Shown one piece after another: positions 19,771 through 29,254 of a stretch of 64,000 nucleotides of DNA; position 1 is the stretch's first letter; every line of letters begins with the position of its first letter. Made by a program: the position numbers and the translations under genes. The notes beneath the pieces are model-generated. The model saw nothing but the letters and a program-made list of their open reading frames with translations, was not told where the DNA came from and made no database searches. The DNA is from JAAYUJ01 sp963698165 (GTDB lineage: Bacteria > Desulfobacterota > Syntrophobacteria > Syntrophobacterales > Syntrophobacteraceae): contig CAVOPT010000007.1 in assembly GCA_963698165.1 (NCBI GenBank), positions 124,001-188,000 on the forward strand, given 5' to 3'.

Positions 19771-20388
19771 GTCGCACTCTTCCCCTCCATTTTTCTGCAA
19801 TTATGCATTTCTAATGCAATATTACCAACCAAAAACTTGTGCTCTGGAAGAAGTTGTTCCTCGAGGCGGGCGGGGATAAAACCCCGCATCGTGCGACGGA
19901 ATTCGGTGGGGGTGGGTTGAAACCATATGCGGCTTCTCCGAGTGCATTAAAGTATAAGGTCAGGTTCTTGTTTCACTGCAGTCCCTCATGCCCTTTTGGG
20001 GCAACCCAGAAGCATGAAAACCTGGGACTCACGCAGAGATCGGGGAGCCCTGAGTTTTTTTACAGTACTCCATCACCTGCGGGACTTCTGCCTCCGCGGC
20101 AACTCCGTACCCACCCTTCCGTCACGAGCACGGAAATCACGGAATTCTGGAAGGGCACCTCAATGTTTTTTTCATCTCTTGAGAAAAACGGGAAAGTGGT
20201 ATAAATAGCTTCACGTTTCTGGAGAGTCGATCGATAATACTGCAAATGTGAGGTTTCGACCGGCTCTTTGGGGCTATGCCGGGACACCTCGTTGACTTGA
20301 GACCGGATTCCGGCGGTTGGGGCTAAAAAGACGGTTAGGGGCTAGAGATCAGGACCTTAGAGAGTTCCGATGGAATTCGGATAGAACG
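19771..20388. other. Gene-free stretch between the array and squalene-hopene cyclase
   Basis: 618 bases without a supportable gene. It contains a hairpin at about 19874-19886 (GGGG, ATAAA-type loop, CCCC). It also holds a segment at 19904-19923 ending GGGTTGAAAC that matches about 17 of 19 bases of the 3' half of the CRISPR repeat. The rest is lower in GC, with short open frames lacking family resemblance. The promoter of shc should lie in its last 150 bases. Confidence 0.5.
19904..19923 (+). repeat. Possible decayed 3' half of a CRISPR repeat
   Basis: The bases ending at 19923 (GGGGGTGGGTTGAAAC) match the 3' half of the array repeat, with a G for C and a G for A. The 5' half is not recognisable. 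It lies 250 bases beyond the array end, outside the ATPase fragment. Either the array once extended further or this is chance in a GC-rich context. Confidence 0.35.
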
Positions 20389-22482
20389 ATGGGGGCAATG
20401 ATCGACAAGGGTGGAAGCGTGGTTGGTTTTCTCGATGTTGCTCACGATTTGGAAGATTCCAGGCTGCTCCGGAGCGATTCTGAAAATCCGCTCAAGCTGA
20501 AAAAACTCGCTTTCATAAAAGACCAGAAGGCACATGCCAGGCGGGCGCCACAGCCCCCCGAGCCTGTGCAGACCGCGAGCGTCGAGAGTTCCTGGAACCG
20601 TCAGATCGAAAAGGCAATCAGAAGTTGCCGCGAGCACTATCTCGCATCCCAGCATCCTGAGGGTTATTGGTGGTCGGAGCTGGAATCCAACGTCACCATC
20701 ACCAGCGAATACGTCATGTTCCGGTATCTCCTGGGGATCAACGACCCCGAGAAGAACCGGGTCGTTGTCCGCTACCTCCTGAACCACCAGAGGTCCAACG
20801 GCTCATGGGAGCTCTACTTCGACGATGGCGGCGACCTGAGCACGACGGTGGAAGCCTATTTCTCCCTCAAGCTCGCCGGTGAGGACCCCCAATCGGAACC
20901 CATGGTCCGGGCGAGGGACTTCATCCTGAGGCACGGGGGGGTCGAAGCGTGCAGGGTCTTCACGAAGATCTGGCTGGCCCTCTTTTCGCAATATGACTGG
21001 GACAAGGTGCCCTCCATGCCCGTGGAGCTGGTGCTCCTTCCTCCCAGCTTTTACTTCAGCATTTACGAGTTCTCCATGTGGGCCAGGGGCACGGCCGTTC
21101 CCCTGTCCATCGTGCTTGCGATTCGCCCTCGCTGCCCGGTTCCACCCGGGCAAGGCATCCCGGAGCTGTACCTCTCCTGCGGATCGGAGTACGCCAGGAA
21201 GCGTTTCGCTTCTCCGACCCACCGGCTATTCTACTTCTTTGACCGCATCGCCAAGTTCTTCGAAAGGCATCCCATCAAGTCCCTCAGGAACAGGGCCGTG
21301 GACGCAGCCGAAGCCTGGATCCTGGATCACCAGGAAGAGACGGGGGACTGGGGGGGCATCCAGCCTCCGATGGTTTACTCCATTCTTGCCCTCCACTACC
21401 TGGGCTATTCCGTTGATCATCCGGTGATGGCGAGGGGTCTCAAGGCCATCGAAGACTTTTGCATGCTGGACGAGGAAGGGTTCAGGATGCAGTCGTGCCT
21501 CTCCCCTGTCTGGGACACGGCCCTCACCGTGCTCGCCCTGCTCGACTCCGGCATGCCTGCCGAACATCCCCAACTGAAAAAGGCCACTGACTGGCTCATC
21601 AAGAACCAGGTACTGACCGGGGGGGACTGGCAGATCAAGAATCCTTCCCCGCCGGGAGGCTGGGCCTTCGAGTTCGCCAACACCTGCTACCCCGATGTGG
21701 ATGACTCGGCGGTCGTGCTCCAGACGCTCCACCGGATGTGCCCTGTGAGCCACAACGGGATCCAGAAATCCAAGCAGCGCGGCATGGACTGGTGCTTGAG
21801 CATGCAGTGTTCGTCGGGAGGATGGGCCGCCTTCGACAAAGACAACGACATGGTCATCCTCAACCGGATCCCGTTTGCCGATCAGGAGGCCATGGTCGAT
21901 TACGCCACCGCCGATGTCACGGGCCGGGTCCTGGAAACCATGGGCCAGTTGGGCTACGACCGACGCGATGGGCGTGCCCAGCGGGGGGTACGGTTCCTGA
22001 AGAACCTCCAGGAAAAGGATGGGGCCTGGTGGGGACGCTGGGGCGTGAACTACATCTACGGAACCTGGTCCGCCCTGCGGGGGCTCATTTCCATAGGGGA
22101 AGACCCCAAGGCCCCTTACATTCAGGCGGCCCTGAGATGGCTGAAAGACCGCCGGAACGACGACGGCGGTTGGGGCGAGACGTGCGAGTCTTACTGGAAG
22201 GCCGAGGTGGCCGGTCAGGGGCCGAGCACCCCATCCCAGACCGCCTGGGCTCTCATGGCCCTCATGGTGGGAGGGGAGCACGATTCCCCCGAAGTTCAGA
22301 GGGGAATCCAGTACCTCATCCGCACTCAGAGGACCGATGGAACCTGGGATGAGAAGTACTTTACGGGAACAGGGTTCCCCAAGCACTTCTTCATCCGCTA
22401 TCACAACTATCGGAACTGTTTCCCACTGATGGCCCTTGGGCAGTACCTGACACACCTCAGGGCCGATGGAAAGCGGGAGTGA
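20389..22482 (+). CDS. shc: Squalene-hopene cyclase
   Basis: About 697 aa from ATG 20389; ATG 20398 (preceded by GGGGG) and upstream TTG 20317 are alternatives. It cyclises squalene to hopene at the membrane, the key step of hopanoid synthesis. The catalytic acid motif is DVDDSA (D436, D438, D439), a DxDD variant with Ser for the common Thr. QW-type repeats are spread along the chain (GSWELYF, GDWGGIQPP, GGWAAFDKD, GAWWGRWG, GGWGETC, GTWDEKYFTG). Other hpn synthesis genes are not adjacent, but a Ttg2D/RND pair resembling hpnM/hpnN lies at 56.8-59.8 kb. It abuts convergent panB with no gap. Confidence 0.94.
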   Translation: MGAMIDKGGSVVGFLDVAHDLEDSRLLRSDSENPLKLKKLAFIKDQKAHARRAPQPPEPVQTASVESSWNRQIEKAIRSCREHYLASQHPEGYWWSELESNVTITSEYVMFRYLLGINDPEKNRVVVRYLLNHQRSNGSWELYFDDGGDLSTTVEAYFSLKLAGEDPQSEPMVRARDFILRHGGVEACRVFTKIWLALFSQYDWDKVPSMPVELVLLPPSFYFSIYEFSMWARGTAVPLSIVLAIRPRCPVPPGQGIPELYLSCGSEYARKRFASPTHRLFYFFDRIAKFFERHPIKSLRNRAVDAAEAWILDHQEETGDWGGIQPPMVYSILALHYLGYSVDHPVMARGLKAIEDFCMLDEEGFRMQSCLSPVWDTALTVLALLDSGMPAEHPQLKKATDWLIKNQVLTGGDWQIKNPSPPGGWAFEFANTCYPDVDDSAVVLQTLHRMCPVSHNGIQKSKQRGMDWCLSMQCSSGGWAAFDKDNDMVILNRIPFADQEAMVDYATADVTGRVLETMGQLGYDRRDGRAQRGVRFLKNLQEKDGAWWGRWGVNYIYGTWSALRGLISIGEDPKAPYIQAALRWLKDRRNDDGGWGETCESYWKAEVAGQGPSTPSQTAWALMALMVGGEHDSPEVQRGIQYLIRTQRTDGTWDEKYFTGTGFPKHFFIRYHNYRNCFPLMALGQYLTHLRADGKRE

Positions 22483-23361
22483 TCACTTCCGCCTTTTTGC
22501 CGTCGACGACTTTTTCCTGCCTTCGCCTCCCAGTTTGGCCACTTCCTGATCATCCATGGAGAACGTGTGTTCCGGACCCGGAAACGACCCGTTCTCCACT
22601 TCCTCCCGATATTGCGTCAGGGCGTCCTTGATCAAGCTTCCCAGTTGAGCGTATCGTTTCACGAATTTCGGAGTGAAGCGGTCGAACAGGCCGAGGACAT
22701 CGTGGATGACCAGCACCTGGCCGTCGCAGTGAGGGCCGGCCCCGATGCCAATGGTGGGGATGGGAACGGCTTCGGTGATCATGGTGGCGATGGGGGTGGG
22801 GATCCCTTCGAGGACGATGCTGAAACAGCCGGCATCGGCCAGGGCCTGGGCATCCTCGATGAGGGTCTTGGCCGCCTCGGCTGTTTTTCCCTGGACCTTG
22901 AAGCCCCCGAACTGGGCCAGGCTCTGGGGGGTGAGTCCGATGTGCCCCTGAACGGGTATCTGGGCTTCCACCATGGCTTTGATCTGGGGCACGACCCGCA
23001 CTCCACCCTCGAGCTTCACCGCCTGGGCCCGCGCCTCCTTCAGGAAACGCCCTGCATTGAGCACCGCCTGTTCGATGCTCGCCTGATATGACATGAAAGG
23101 CATGTCACCGACAACCAGTGCGCGCTTCGCGCCGCGGGAAACGGCGAGGGTGTGATGGAGCATTTCCTCCATGCCCACGGACAGAGTGTCTTCATGGCCG
23201 AGGACCACCATGGCGAGGCTGTCTCCCACCAGGATCATGTCGATGTCGCTCTGGTCGACGAGGAGAGCCATGGGATAATCGTAGGCGGTCATCATGGTCA
23301 GTTTTCGTTTGCCTTTGGCAGCAATGACTTCCGGAACGGTAACTCGCTTCTTCATGTTCAT
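22483..23361 (-). CDS. panB: 3-methyl-2-oxobutanoate hydroxymethyltransferase
   Basis: 292 aa, TIM-barrel enzyme that makes ketopantoate from 2-oxoisovalerate and methylene-THF, the first step of pantothenate and CoA synthesis. Family signatures include TMMTAYDYPMALLVDQSDID, LVGDSLAMVVLGHEDTL and MPFMSYQ, plus EGIPTPIATMITEAVPIPTI with GIGAGPHCDGQVLV. Start ATG 23361 follows GAGAGGCAACATC. The C-terminus is basic (GRKKSSTAKRRK), an extension beyond the catalytic core. panE lies upstream on the same strand after 231 bases. Confidence 0.95.
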   Translation of the reverse strand: MNMKKRVTVPEVIAAKGKRKLTMMTAYDYPMALLVDQSDIDMILVGDSLAMVVLGHEDTLSVGMEEMLHHTLAVSRGAKRALVVGDMPFMSYQASIEQAVLNAGRFLKEARAQAVKLEGGVRVVPQIKAMVEAQIPVQGHIGLTPQSLAQFGGFKVQGKTAEAAKTLIEDAQALADAGCFSIVLEGIPTPIATMITEAVPIPTIGIGAGPHCDGQVLVIHDVLGLFDRFTPKFVKRYAQLGSLIKDALTQYREEVENGSFPGPEHTFSMDDQEVAKLGGEGRKKSSTAKRRK

Positions 23362-23592
23362 GATGTTGCCTCTCTCACTGGGGTTATAGCCGCTGGGCAG
23401 GGACCTTTCCCCACCCGCACAGGTCTATTCCGCTCTTTCCACCGAAGGCCGGGCTTAAAGCTTGTCGCTCCGGCCAGGACTGCCGCATCTCTCCCCGTGC
23501 AGGGTGAGAGTGCCCTTGAGGAGCCGCCTTTATTGAACAAACACGGAACCTGCTTGGCAATACAACATCCCGGGCGGACCTGCAACCGCAAA

Positions 23593-24519
23593 TCAGCCCT
23601 GTTGAAACCCGGCTTCCAGGATTTTCACCAACCGGGTCATGGTGCTGTTGACCGGGGTGGCGATTCCCAGCTCTTCGCCGTACTGGACGATGGCACCATT
23701 GATGGCGTCAATTTCCGTGCGTTTCCGTCGATCCACATCCTGACCCATGGAGGAGCGGTTGATGGCCGTTGCCCGGGCCACGGCAATGACCCGATCGACC
23801 ATGTCGTCCGGGATGGCGAAACCTTTGCGCCTGGCGACTTCCATGGCTTCAAGAACCGCGGCTCTGGAGAGCTCCCTGGCCACGCCCAGTTGAGCGATGA
23901 CGCCGTTGTGGATTCCGGTCAGCGCGGTGATGGCGTTGATTCCTACATTGATGTGGAGCTTCTCCCAGATGAGCTGCTCCATCCGGTCGCTGGCGTGGGC
24001 TTCCAGTCCCGCCTTGCGAAAGAGTTCCACAACAGTGTTCACCCTAGGTGTCGGAGCCCCCTGGGGCTCCCCCAGGTGGGTTGCCCCGTTTCCCCCGTGC
24101 CTTATCCGCCCGGGGGCCAAAAGGGTTGAACCCTGCGCCGTGCTCCCGACCAGCACCGACTCGACCCCCACCAACTCCGCGATACGCTGCCAGTTGCCCA
24201 CGCCGTTCTGGAGGGTGATGAAAATCGATTCACCATGGCAGCATTCCCTGACACCGGCAACGGCGTCCATGGTCCCATAGCTTTTCACCAGCACGAATAC
24301 CAGATCCGCTTTCCTGGTGATGCTCCTGGGATCATCACACGCAGTGAGCTTGTGGCTGCTGAGGCTCCCGTCCAGTTCTTCGATGGCAAGTCCCTCTTGC
24401 CGAATCGCCTTGATGTGGGGCCGGTTGGTGCTGAGCAGGGTGACATCGGCATCGGTCCCGGCGAGCCTCGCTCCCACGAGGCTGCCCAGTGCCCCCGCGC
24501 CCAGAATGAGAACATGCAT
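23593..24519 (-). CDS. panE: 2-dehydropantoate 2-reductase
   Basis: 308 aa. NADPH-dependent reduction of ketopantoate to pantoate, the step after PanB. The N-terminal Rossmann motif is MHVLILGAGALGSLVGARLA. The C-terminal helical domain has KLHINVGINAITALTGIHNG and a conserved ending. AAGGAG precedes ATG 24519. panE and panB are a functional pair on the minus strand; the 231-base gap may carry a separate promoter. Family members that reduce other 2-oxo acids exist, but the neighbour panB supports pantothenate. Confidence 0.92.
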   Translation of the reverse strand: MHVLILGAGALGSLVGARLAGTDADVTLLSTNRPHIKAIRQEGLAIEELDGSLSSHKLTACDDPRSITRKADLVFVLVKSYGTMDAVAGVRECCHGESIFITLQNGVGNWQRIAELVGVESVLVGSTAQGSTLLAPGRIRHGGNGATHLGEPQGAPTPRVNTVVELFRKAGLEAHASDRMEQLIWEKLHINVGINAITALTGIHNGVIAQLGVARELSRAAVLEAMEVARRKGFAIPDDMVDRVIAVARATAINRSSMGQDVDRRKRTEIDAINGAIVQYGEELGIATPVNSTMTRLVKILEAGFQQG

Positions 24520-24606
24520 GGGTTCTCCTTCGTTTGATCCCGTCGTTTGCAGAAAAGCGTGAACTTCAAGATGATAAAACTTTCATGGTCGGCAGGTTCC
24601 CCGCCT

Positions 24607-25074
24607 TCACAACAGGAAGGCAAACAGCAGGAAGACCATGAGGATCATGACCAGCACCGACGCCATGAGAAACATGTCGGGGAGCGGGGAGAAATCCGGT
24701 TCGCCCTGGTTGATATGCCTGCGGACGCAGAAGAATCGCCATCCAGCGATGATGATGATGCCTGCGCCCAGGGCAAAGGTGAGGAGGGCGAGATGCTGGG
24801 TGTGTGCGGGATATTTTATCAATTCAGGGTGAGGGGCCAAGGCTTTCATTTCTCGAATCAGGAAGTCAAACCGTTCGATGACGAAGGCAAAGACGATGAG
24901 GGAGATGCCCGTGCGGCACCAGGCGAGGAAAGTCCTCTCATTGGCCAGGTGATTGCGCTGCCAGGCAAAAAAAGTCTGCTTGTCGGAGAGGTCGAAGGAA
25001 ATGCCCACACCCTTCGACCTGCAGCCCATGATTTTGTCCAATCCGAATTTCCAGCTCATTTCGCGGTTGTCCAC
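24607..25074 (-). CDS. DUF202 (YidH-type) inner-membrane protein
   Basis: 155 aa from GTG 25074, or 150 aa from ATG 25059; neither has a clear SD. The hallmark LANERTFLAWCRTGISLIVF of the DUF202/YidH family follows FAWQRNHLANER. Three hydrophobic segments are visible, the last at the C-terminus (MASVLVMILMVFLLFAFLL). Function unknown for the family. No clear functional link to panE or mraY on either side. Confidence 0.8.
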   Translation of the reverse strand: MDNREMSWKFGLDKIMGCRSKGVGISFDLSDKQTFFAWQRNHLANERTFLAWCRTGISLIVFAFVIERFDFLIREMKALAPHPELIKYPAHTQHLALLTFALGAGIIIIAGWRFFCVRRHINQGEPDFSPLPDMFLMASVLVMILMVFLLFAFLL

Positions 25075-25108
25075 CGTGCGACAAAACAGGCGCCCGTCTC
25101 GCGCGGGT

Positions 25109-26218
25109 TCACCGGAGCTTCAGGGTCGCCAGGGAGATCAAGGCGAGGATCCCTGCCACGACCCACATGCGGATGACCACCTTGGTTTCGGCAATGCCTT
25201 TGTGCTGCAGGTTGTGATGAAGGGGCGCCCGGTAGAAGATCCTTTTCCCAAGCCACTTGACGCCGATCTTATCCTGGATCTGGCTGCTGAGGGCCTCGGC
25301 CAGGAAAAGGCCGCCGAGGAGAGGAAAGAGCATCTCCTGCTTGAGGAGCACCGACACGACGGCCATGGTCCCTCCGATGGCGAGAGATCCCGTGTCTCCC
25401 ATGAAGACCTGAGCGGGATAGGCATTGTACCAGAGAAACGCCAGGCCCGCTCCCACGAATGCAGCCCCGAAAATGGTGAGCTCCCCCGCGTTGCGCAGGT
25501 AAGGATAGTAGAGATAGGACGAATAGATCCGATTGCCTTCCACGTAAGCGAATATCCCGAGAACACCCACCACGAAGAGGGAGGGGGTGATTGCCAGCCC
25601 ATCCAGTCCGTCGGTAATGTTCACGGCGTTGGAAACAAATATCACGAAGAAGAAGATGAAGATCCCGTAAACGGGAGCCCCGAGATCCAGCAGGGGATAC
25701 TTGTAGAACGGCACATAGAGCTTGGTGGCCAATCCGTCGCCCAGAGGGGAAAAGGGGCCCGCGCACAGGAAGGCGAAGACGAGGGCGAACACCCCCTGAA
25801 GGAGCAGTTTCAGTTTCTCGGAAAGGCCCAGGTCACCGCTTCGCTTCCTGATCTTGGCGAGGTCATCCAGAAAGCCCAGGGCACCGAACCAGAGCATCCC
25901 GCCGAGGGAGCACAGAAGGAAGGGGTTTCGCCAGTTGCCCCAGAGAGCCATGGAAACGAGGACACCGCCGATGATGAGGACTCCTCCCATGGTGGGCGTT
26001 CCCGTTTTCTCAAACGCCGAATGGACCCCGGTTTCCCGCACCTGGTCCAGGAGGCACCGCCGGTGCATGTACAGGATGAACAGGCGGCTGAAAAGGAAGA
26101 CGAAAATCACCGCCGTGAGCGCCGCCATGATGGCGCGGAAGGTGATGTAGTTCACCAGCCTGAAGAAGGAGAACACATCGGACACTTGAATGAGAAAATT
26201 GCAGATTTCGTAGACCAT
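25109..26218 (-). CDS. mraY: MraY-like phospho-sugar transferase with an HHN variant motif
   Basis: 369 aa, about ten TM segments. MraY transfers phospho-MurNAc-pentapeptide to undecaprenyl phosphate (lipid I). Conserved are EKTGTPTMGG, FLDDLAKIRKR, NAVNITDGLDGLA and FMGDTGSLAIGG. The C-terminal motif, normally APIHHH, reads APLHHN here: the third His of the HHH motif is Asn. The start ATG overlaps the stop of the MurG-HEAT gene by one base (TGATG), so the two are translationally coupled. They are not in a division/cell-wall cluster: no murE, murF, murD or ftsW is nearby. It may be the main MraY or a paralogue for another lipid-linked sugar. Confidence 0.85.
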   Translation of the reverse strand: MVYEICNFLIQVSDVFSFFRLVNYITFRAIMAALTAVIFVFLFSRLFILYMHRRCLLDQVRETGVHSAFEKTGTPTMGGVLIIGGVLVSMALWGNWRNPFLLCSLGGMLWFGALGFLDDLAKIRKRSGDLGLSEKLKLLLQGVFALVFAFLCAGPFSPLGDGLATKLYVPFYKYPLLDLGAPVYGIFIFFFVIFVSNAVNITDGLDGLAITPSLFVVGVLGIFAYVEGNRIYSSYLYYPYLRNAGELTIFGAAFVGAGLAFLWYNAYPAQVFMGDTGSLAIGGTMAVVSVLLKQEMLFPLLGGLFLAEALSSQIQDKIGVKWLGKRIFYRAPLHHNLQHKGIAETKVVIRMWVVAGILALISLATLKLR

Positions 26219-28383
26219 CAGGAATGCTTTCTCATGGGCTGCTCGGTGAGGGGGGCAGGGGTCACGGCTTCCCGTTCAGCGCCGAGCCTCTCATTGTAGC
26301 TCCTTTGAATGTTCTTGTAGGTCTCCTTGATGGAGAAATGGGGGCGGAAGTCCGTGGCAGTGAGCACAAAGCTGTTGATCTGGGAGAGCAGCGACGGGGA
26401 GGCCATGATCACACCGCGCTCCAGGAGGCGGCCAAGGCCCCTAAGGGCGGCATCCCGTACCTGCCAGAAATGGTGTTCCTTCATCTTCACCAGGCATTCG
26501 AGGGCCCGCTCGTCGGTTCCGATTTCCCCCAGGGCCTTGACCGCCTCCGCCACAACCTCGAAGCACCGGTCGTTGAGGCAGGTGACCACAGCCTGGAACC
26601 ACCTTTCGTCTCCCGCCAGATGAGCCCCGAAGTGGACCGCGGCCCGGCAGACCTGGGACCGGACTTCGAAGTACGGGTCGGCGGCGGCCATGATCAGATG
26701 CTCGCCGATGTTCTCATCGAAATGGTTCAACACCTGCAGAGCCGAGACAATGTTGCGCCGGATGAAGCCCACCTGTTCGTAATCCCCGCCGAGCAAACGG
26801 TTGATTCTTCCGGCCGGAGTCCGGTCCCTGAGCATGTGGAGCAAGGTGGGTATCTTTTCGTGGTAGCGCGTGAACCCGATCAGTTTGACCCCAATATTGC
26901 GGTCCTGCCACGCTCTGTGGCTGAGGAGTCCCGCCGCCCGATGGCGATAGTACACCAGGTCGTCGGCATCGCCCACGACGGCGAGGGGTTCGTAATGGCG
27001 CCCGGAGCGCTGATACGCCCTGCTCAGGAGCTGCAGCAACCGGTGATTGGAGAGAAGGGGCCTGAAAGGCTCCGCATGGGTGCCGATGCCGTTGTTGAAC
27101 TTGCGGTCCTCGAAGAGCTCGCTCAGGATCCGCTCCACGGCCTGCCTCCTGAGAAACTGTGTGCTGCGCCCGGCCATGCGCTCCAACTGGCCCCGATCTC
27201 CCAAGAGACGCAGAATGCGGTCCGCGAGCAATCGCCCCTCAAGCTTGTCCAGGACGATTCCCTCTTCGACGATGGTGTCCTCGAAGAGAAGCTCCGCCGC
27301 CCCTCCGTACTTCATGGTCCTTGCATTCATGACCTGGTGGTCCCCCGGCAGGTTGGCCTTGGGGATGAGGAGAGCGGGGAGCCCCAGACGGGATATCTCA
27401 TTGAGACTTCCAGCGCCGCTGCGGCATACGACGAGATCGCTGATGGAATAAACGTCGGCGATATTGTGGAAGTAGTCCTGCCTGTAATAAAAATCATCCA
27501 CCATGGGCCTTTGGTCCGGCAGGATGACCCGCTCGAGCCGCAGCTCCGTGTCAGTGGAGGCATCGTAGTCCGGCGACTTGGCGAGGCCCATGCCGTGCAC
27601 GATGAAGAGGCGATCCCGGTAGGGAATCAGGTAGGGGAGGGCGTCCACCATGGCCCTGTTGATGGTGCGGGCACCCTGGGAGCCTCCAAATGCGAAAACC
27701 ACCTGACGCCCGTTGGAAACCGTGAAGGGAAGGTTCTTCAGGGCTTCCTCCCGCGTCTTCGGAACAATGGAGGTGCGAATGGGATATCCCACCAAGACGC
27801 CGTTTTTCGGGAAAAAACTGAGGGTCTGAGGAAAGGTGAGGAGCACCTTGTCGACCCATCTTCCCAGCAGAGCATTGAGCTGGCCGGGGATGCTGTTCTG
27901 TTCGTGGAGGAAGATCCTGGTGGGAGCAATGCGCAGGCCCCGCAGGATGATCGTCGCCACGATGATGGGAGCGCTCACGTACCCCCCCGTTGCCACGATC
28001 CATCGTGGAGCGAATCTGAAGAGAATCCAGGTGGACTGGAGCACACCGATGCCCAGGCGACACAGGAACCGCAAAGTCCGAAAAGATGGCCTCAGCCCCG
28101 AAAAACCCTCGGAAGACACAAACCGGAGGGGATATCCAGCACGGAGCACAATGACGGTTTCAGCCTTGCCGCGGACTCCAACGTAGAGGAATTTCGTGCC
28201 CGGATCCCTGTTCCTGATTCCTTCGGCAATGGCGAGAGCCGGGTTCACGTGGCCGCCGGTTCCCCCACCGGTAAGAATCACCCGCCGTTCATCGGCTGCT
28301 GTTCGTCGCCAGCGGAGGGCGCCATGGGTGACCAGTGCCACGAAAAGCACGAGAAAAACGCTTGAAAAAAGTATTGTAGTCAC
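26218..28383 (-). CDS. MurG-like GT28 glycosyltransferase fused to C-terminal HEAT repeats
   Basis: 721 aa, twice the usual MurG length (about 360). Residues 1-24 form a TM anchor (ILFSSVFLVLFVALVTHGAL). The MurG core follows, with glycine loops TGGGTGGHVNPALAIAE, ATGGYVSAPIIVA and FGGSQGARTINRA, then HEQNSIPGQLNALLG and CRSGAGSLNEISRLGLPAL. After about residue 430 come roughly 290 residues of helical pairs typical of HEAT repeats (AADPYFEVRSQVCRAAVHFG, CFEVVAEAVKALGEIGTDER, HFWQVRDAALRGLGRLL). MurG adds GlcNAc to lipid I; the HEAT part suggests a protein scaffold. It is coupled to the MraY-like gene. Confidence 0.85.
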   Translation of the reverse strand: MTTILFSSVFLVLFVALVTHGALRWRRTAADERRVILTGGGTGGHVNPALAIAEGIRNRDPGTKFLYVGVRGKAETVIVLRAGYPLRFVSSEGFSGLRPSFRTLRFLCRLGIGVLQSTWILFRFAPRWIVATGGYVSAPIIVATIILRGLRIAPTRIFLHEQNSIPGQLNALLGRWVDKVLLTFPQTLSFFPKNGVLVGYPIRTSIVPKTREEALKNLPFTVSNGRQVVFAFGGSQGARTINRAMVDALPYLIPYRDRLFIVHGMGLAKSPDYDASTDTELRLERVILPDQRPMVDDFYYRQDYFHNIADVYSISDLVVCRSGAGSLNEISRLGLPALLIPKANLPGDHQVMNARTMKYGGAAELLFEDTIVEEGIVLDKLEGRLLADRILRLLGDRGQLERMAGRSTQFLRRQAVERILSELFEDRKFNNGIGTHAEPFRPLLSNHRLLQLLSRAYQRSGRHYEPLAVVGDADDLVYYRHRAAGLLSHRAWQDRNIGVKLIGFTRYHEKIPTLLHMLRDRTPAGRINRLLGGDYEQVGFIRRNIVSALQVLNHFDENIGEHLIMAAADPYFEVRSQVCRAAVHFGAHLAGDERWFQAVVTCLNDRCFEVVAEAVKALGEIGTDERALECLVKMKEHHFWQVRDAALRGLGRLLERGVIMASPSLLSQINSFVLTATDFRPHFSIKETYKNIQRSYNERLGAEREAVTPAPLTEQPMRKHS

Positions 28384-28543
28384 AAATATCCAATCCGCAC
28401 CGTGTGGGCAGCTTGTCGGTTTTCCTGAAGGCTAAAGCCACGCAGTCCCCAAAGGTAAGAGCATCAGGTCGGAATACTCCCATTTCCGTTGAAGCGGAAG
28501 AAAAAGTCAACAAAAATGTCGATCGGCCCCCCGGGGGGATTCC

Positions 28544-29254
28544 TCAATGATGTTGACTTAGAAAGCATGCTTCAATGGCCTTCCACGGCACACAGCCTTC
28601 CCTCGCCAGACGGGGCTTACTCCCTGTGACATCCACGATGGTGGACGGGAGGCCCCCCGCGCAAGGCTCAATGGGTCCCGCGTCAAGAACGCCGTCCACC
28701 ACTGACAACAGAACCGGGGAGACGTTTTCCACGGCATTGGCCGGAGGCTCCCCGGACACATTGGCGCTCGTGGAAAGGAGCAGTCCTCCCGCCGCCGCGG
28801 CCAGATTCCCCGCCACCGGATGGGAAGAAATCCGCAGGGCAACCTTTCCTGTGGAAGCGTGCACTGCCGCCGGGATTTCCGGGGCGGCGGCGAGGAGGAG
28901 TGTGAGGGGACCCGGCCAGAACCCTTTCGCCATCCTGTCCGCAGTTCTGGGCCAATGGGCGACAGCCTTGAGGACGGATTCCATGTCGGCGGCGATGAGG
29001 GGCAGCGGTTTGGCGGAGTCTCTTCCCTTTGCCGAGAAGATGCGATGGACGACCGCCTCCTGAAATGGGTCGCCACCCAGACCGTAAAATGTCTCGGTGG
29101 GATAGACAACGATCCCGCCCCGCTTCACGCAGGATGCCGCCCGCTCGATGGTTTCCCGGTTGGGCGAATTCGGGCTGACCTTCCAGACTTCCGGTTGATG
29201 GAGCGCCAACAAGGATCCCTCACCCCTTATCTCTGTTGGAAAGGTATTCCTCAA
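28544..29254 (-). CDS. tsaC: Threonylcarbamoyl-AMP synthase (Sua5/YrdC/TsaC family)
   Basis: 236 aa as an ORF from ATG 29254. The first 35 bases overlap purE, so a start a little downstream (about 29210) is possible. YrdC-domain motifs are GGIVVYPTETFYGLGGDP, KGRDSAKPLPLIAAD, FWPGPLTLLL, LSTSANVSGEPP and PSTIVDVTG. It makes TC-AMP from threonine, bicarbonate and ATP for the universal t6A37 modification of ANN-decoding tRNAs. It is short, without the Sua5 C-terminal domain. It lies downstream of purE in a run with purD and purH. Confidence 0.9.
   Translation of the reverse strand: MRNTFPTEIRGEGSLLALHQPEVWKVSPNSPNRETIERAASCVKRGGIVVYPTETFYGLGGDPFQEAVVHRIFSAKGRDSAKPLPLIAADMESVLKAVAHWPRTADRMAKGFWPGPLTLLLAAAPEIPAAVHASTGKVALRISSHPVAGNLAAAAGGLLLSTSANVSGEPPANAVENVSPVLLSVVDGVLDAGPIEPCAGGLPSTIVDVTGSKPRLAREGCVPWKAIEACFLSQHH

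Noticed and set aside
19839..20204. A 121-codon frame between the array and shc
   Set aside because: No ribosome binding site or recognisable family; part of it overlaps the repeat remnant.
26224..28365. A 713-codon plus-strand frame opposite the MurG-HEAT gene
   Set aside because: GC-rich antisense shadow; the minus strand has clear MurG motifs. The same applies to long frames opposite recC (4133-6127), purD (30332-32398), alaS (48178-49803) and shc (21226-22455).
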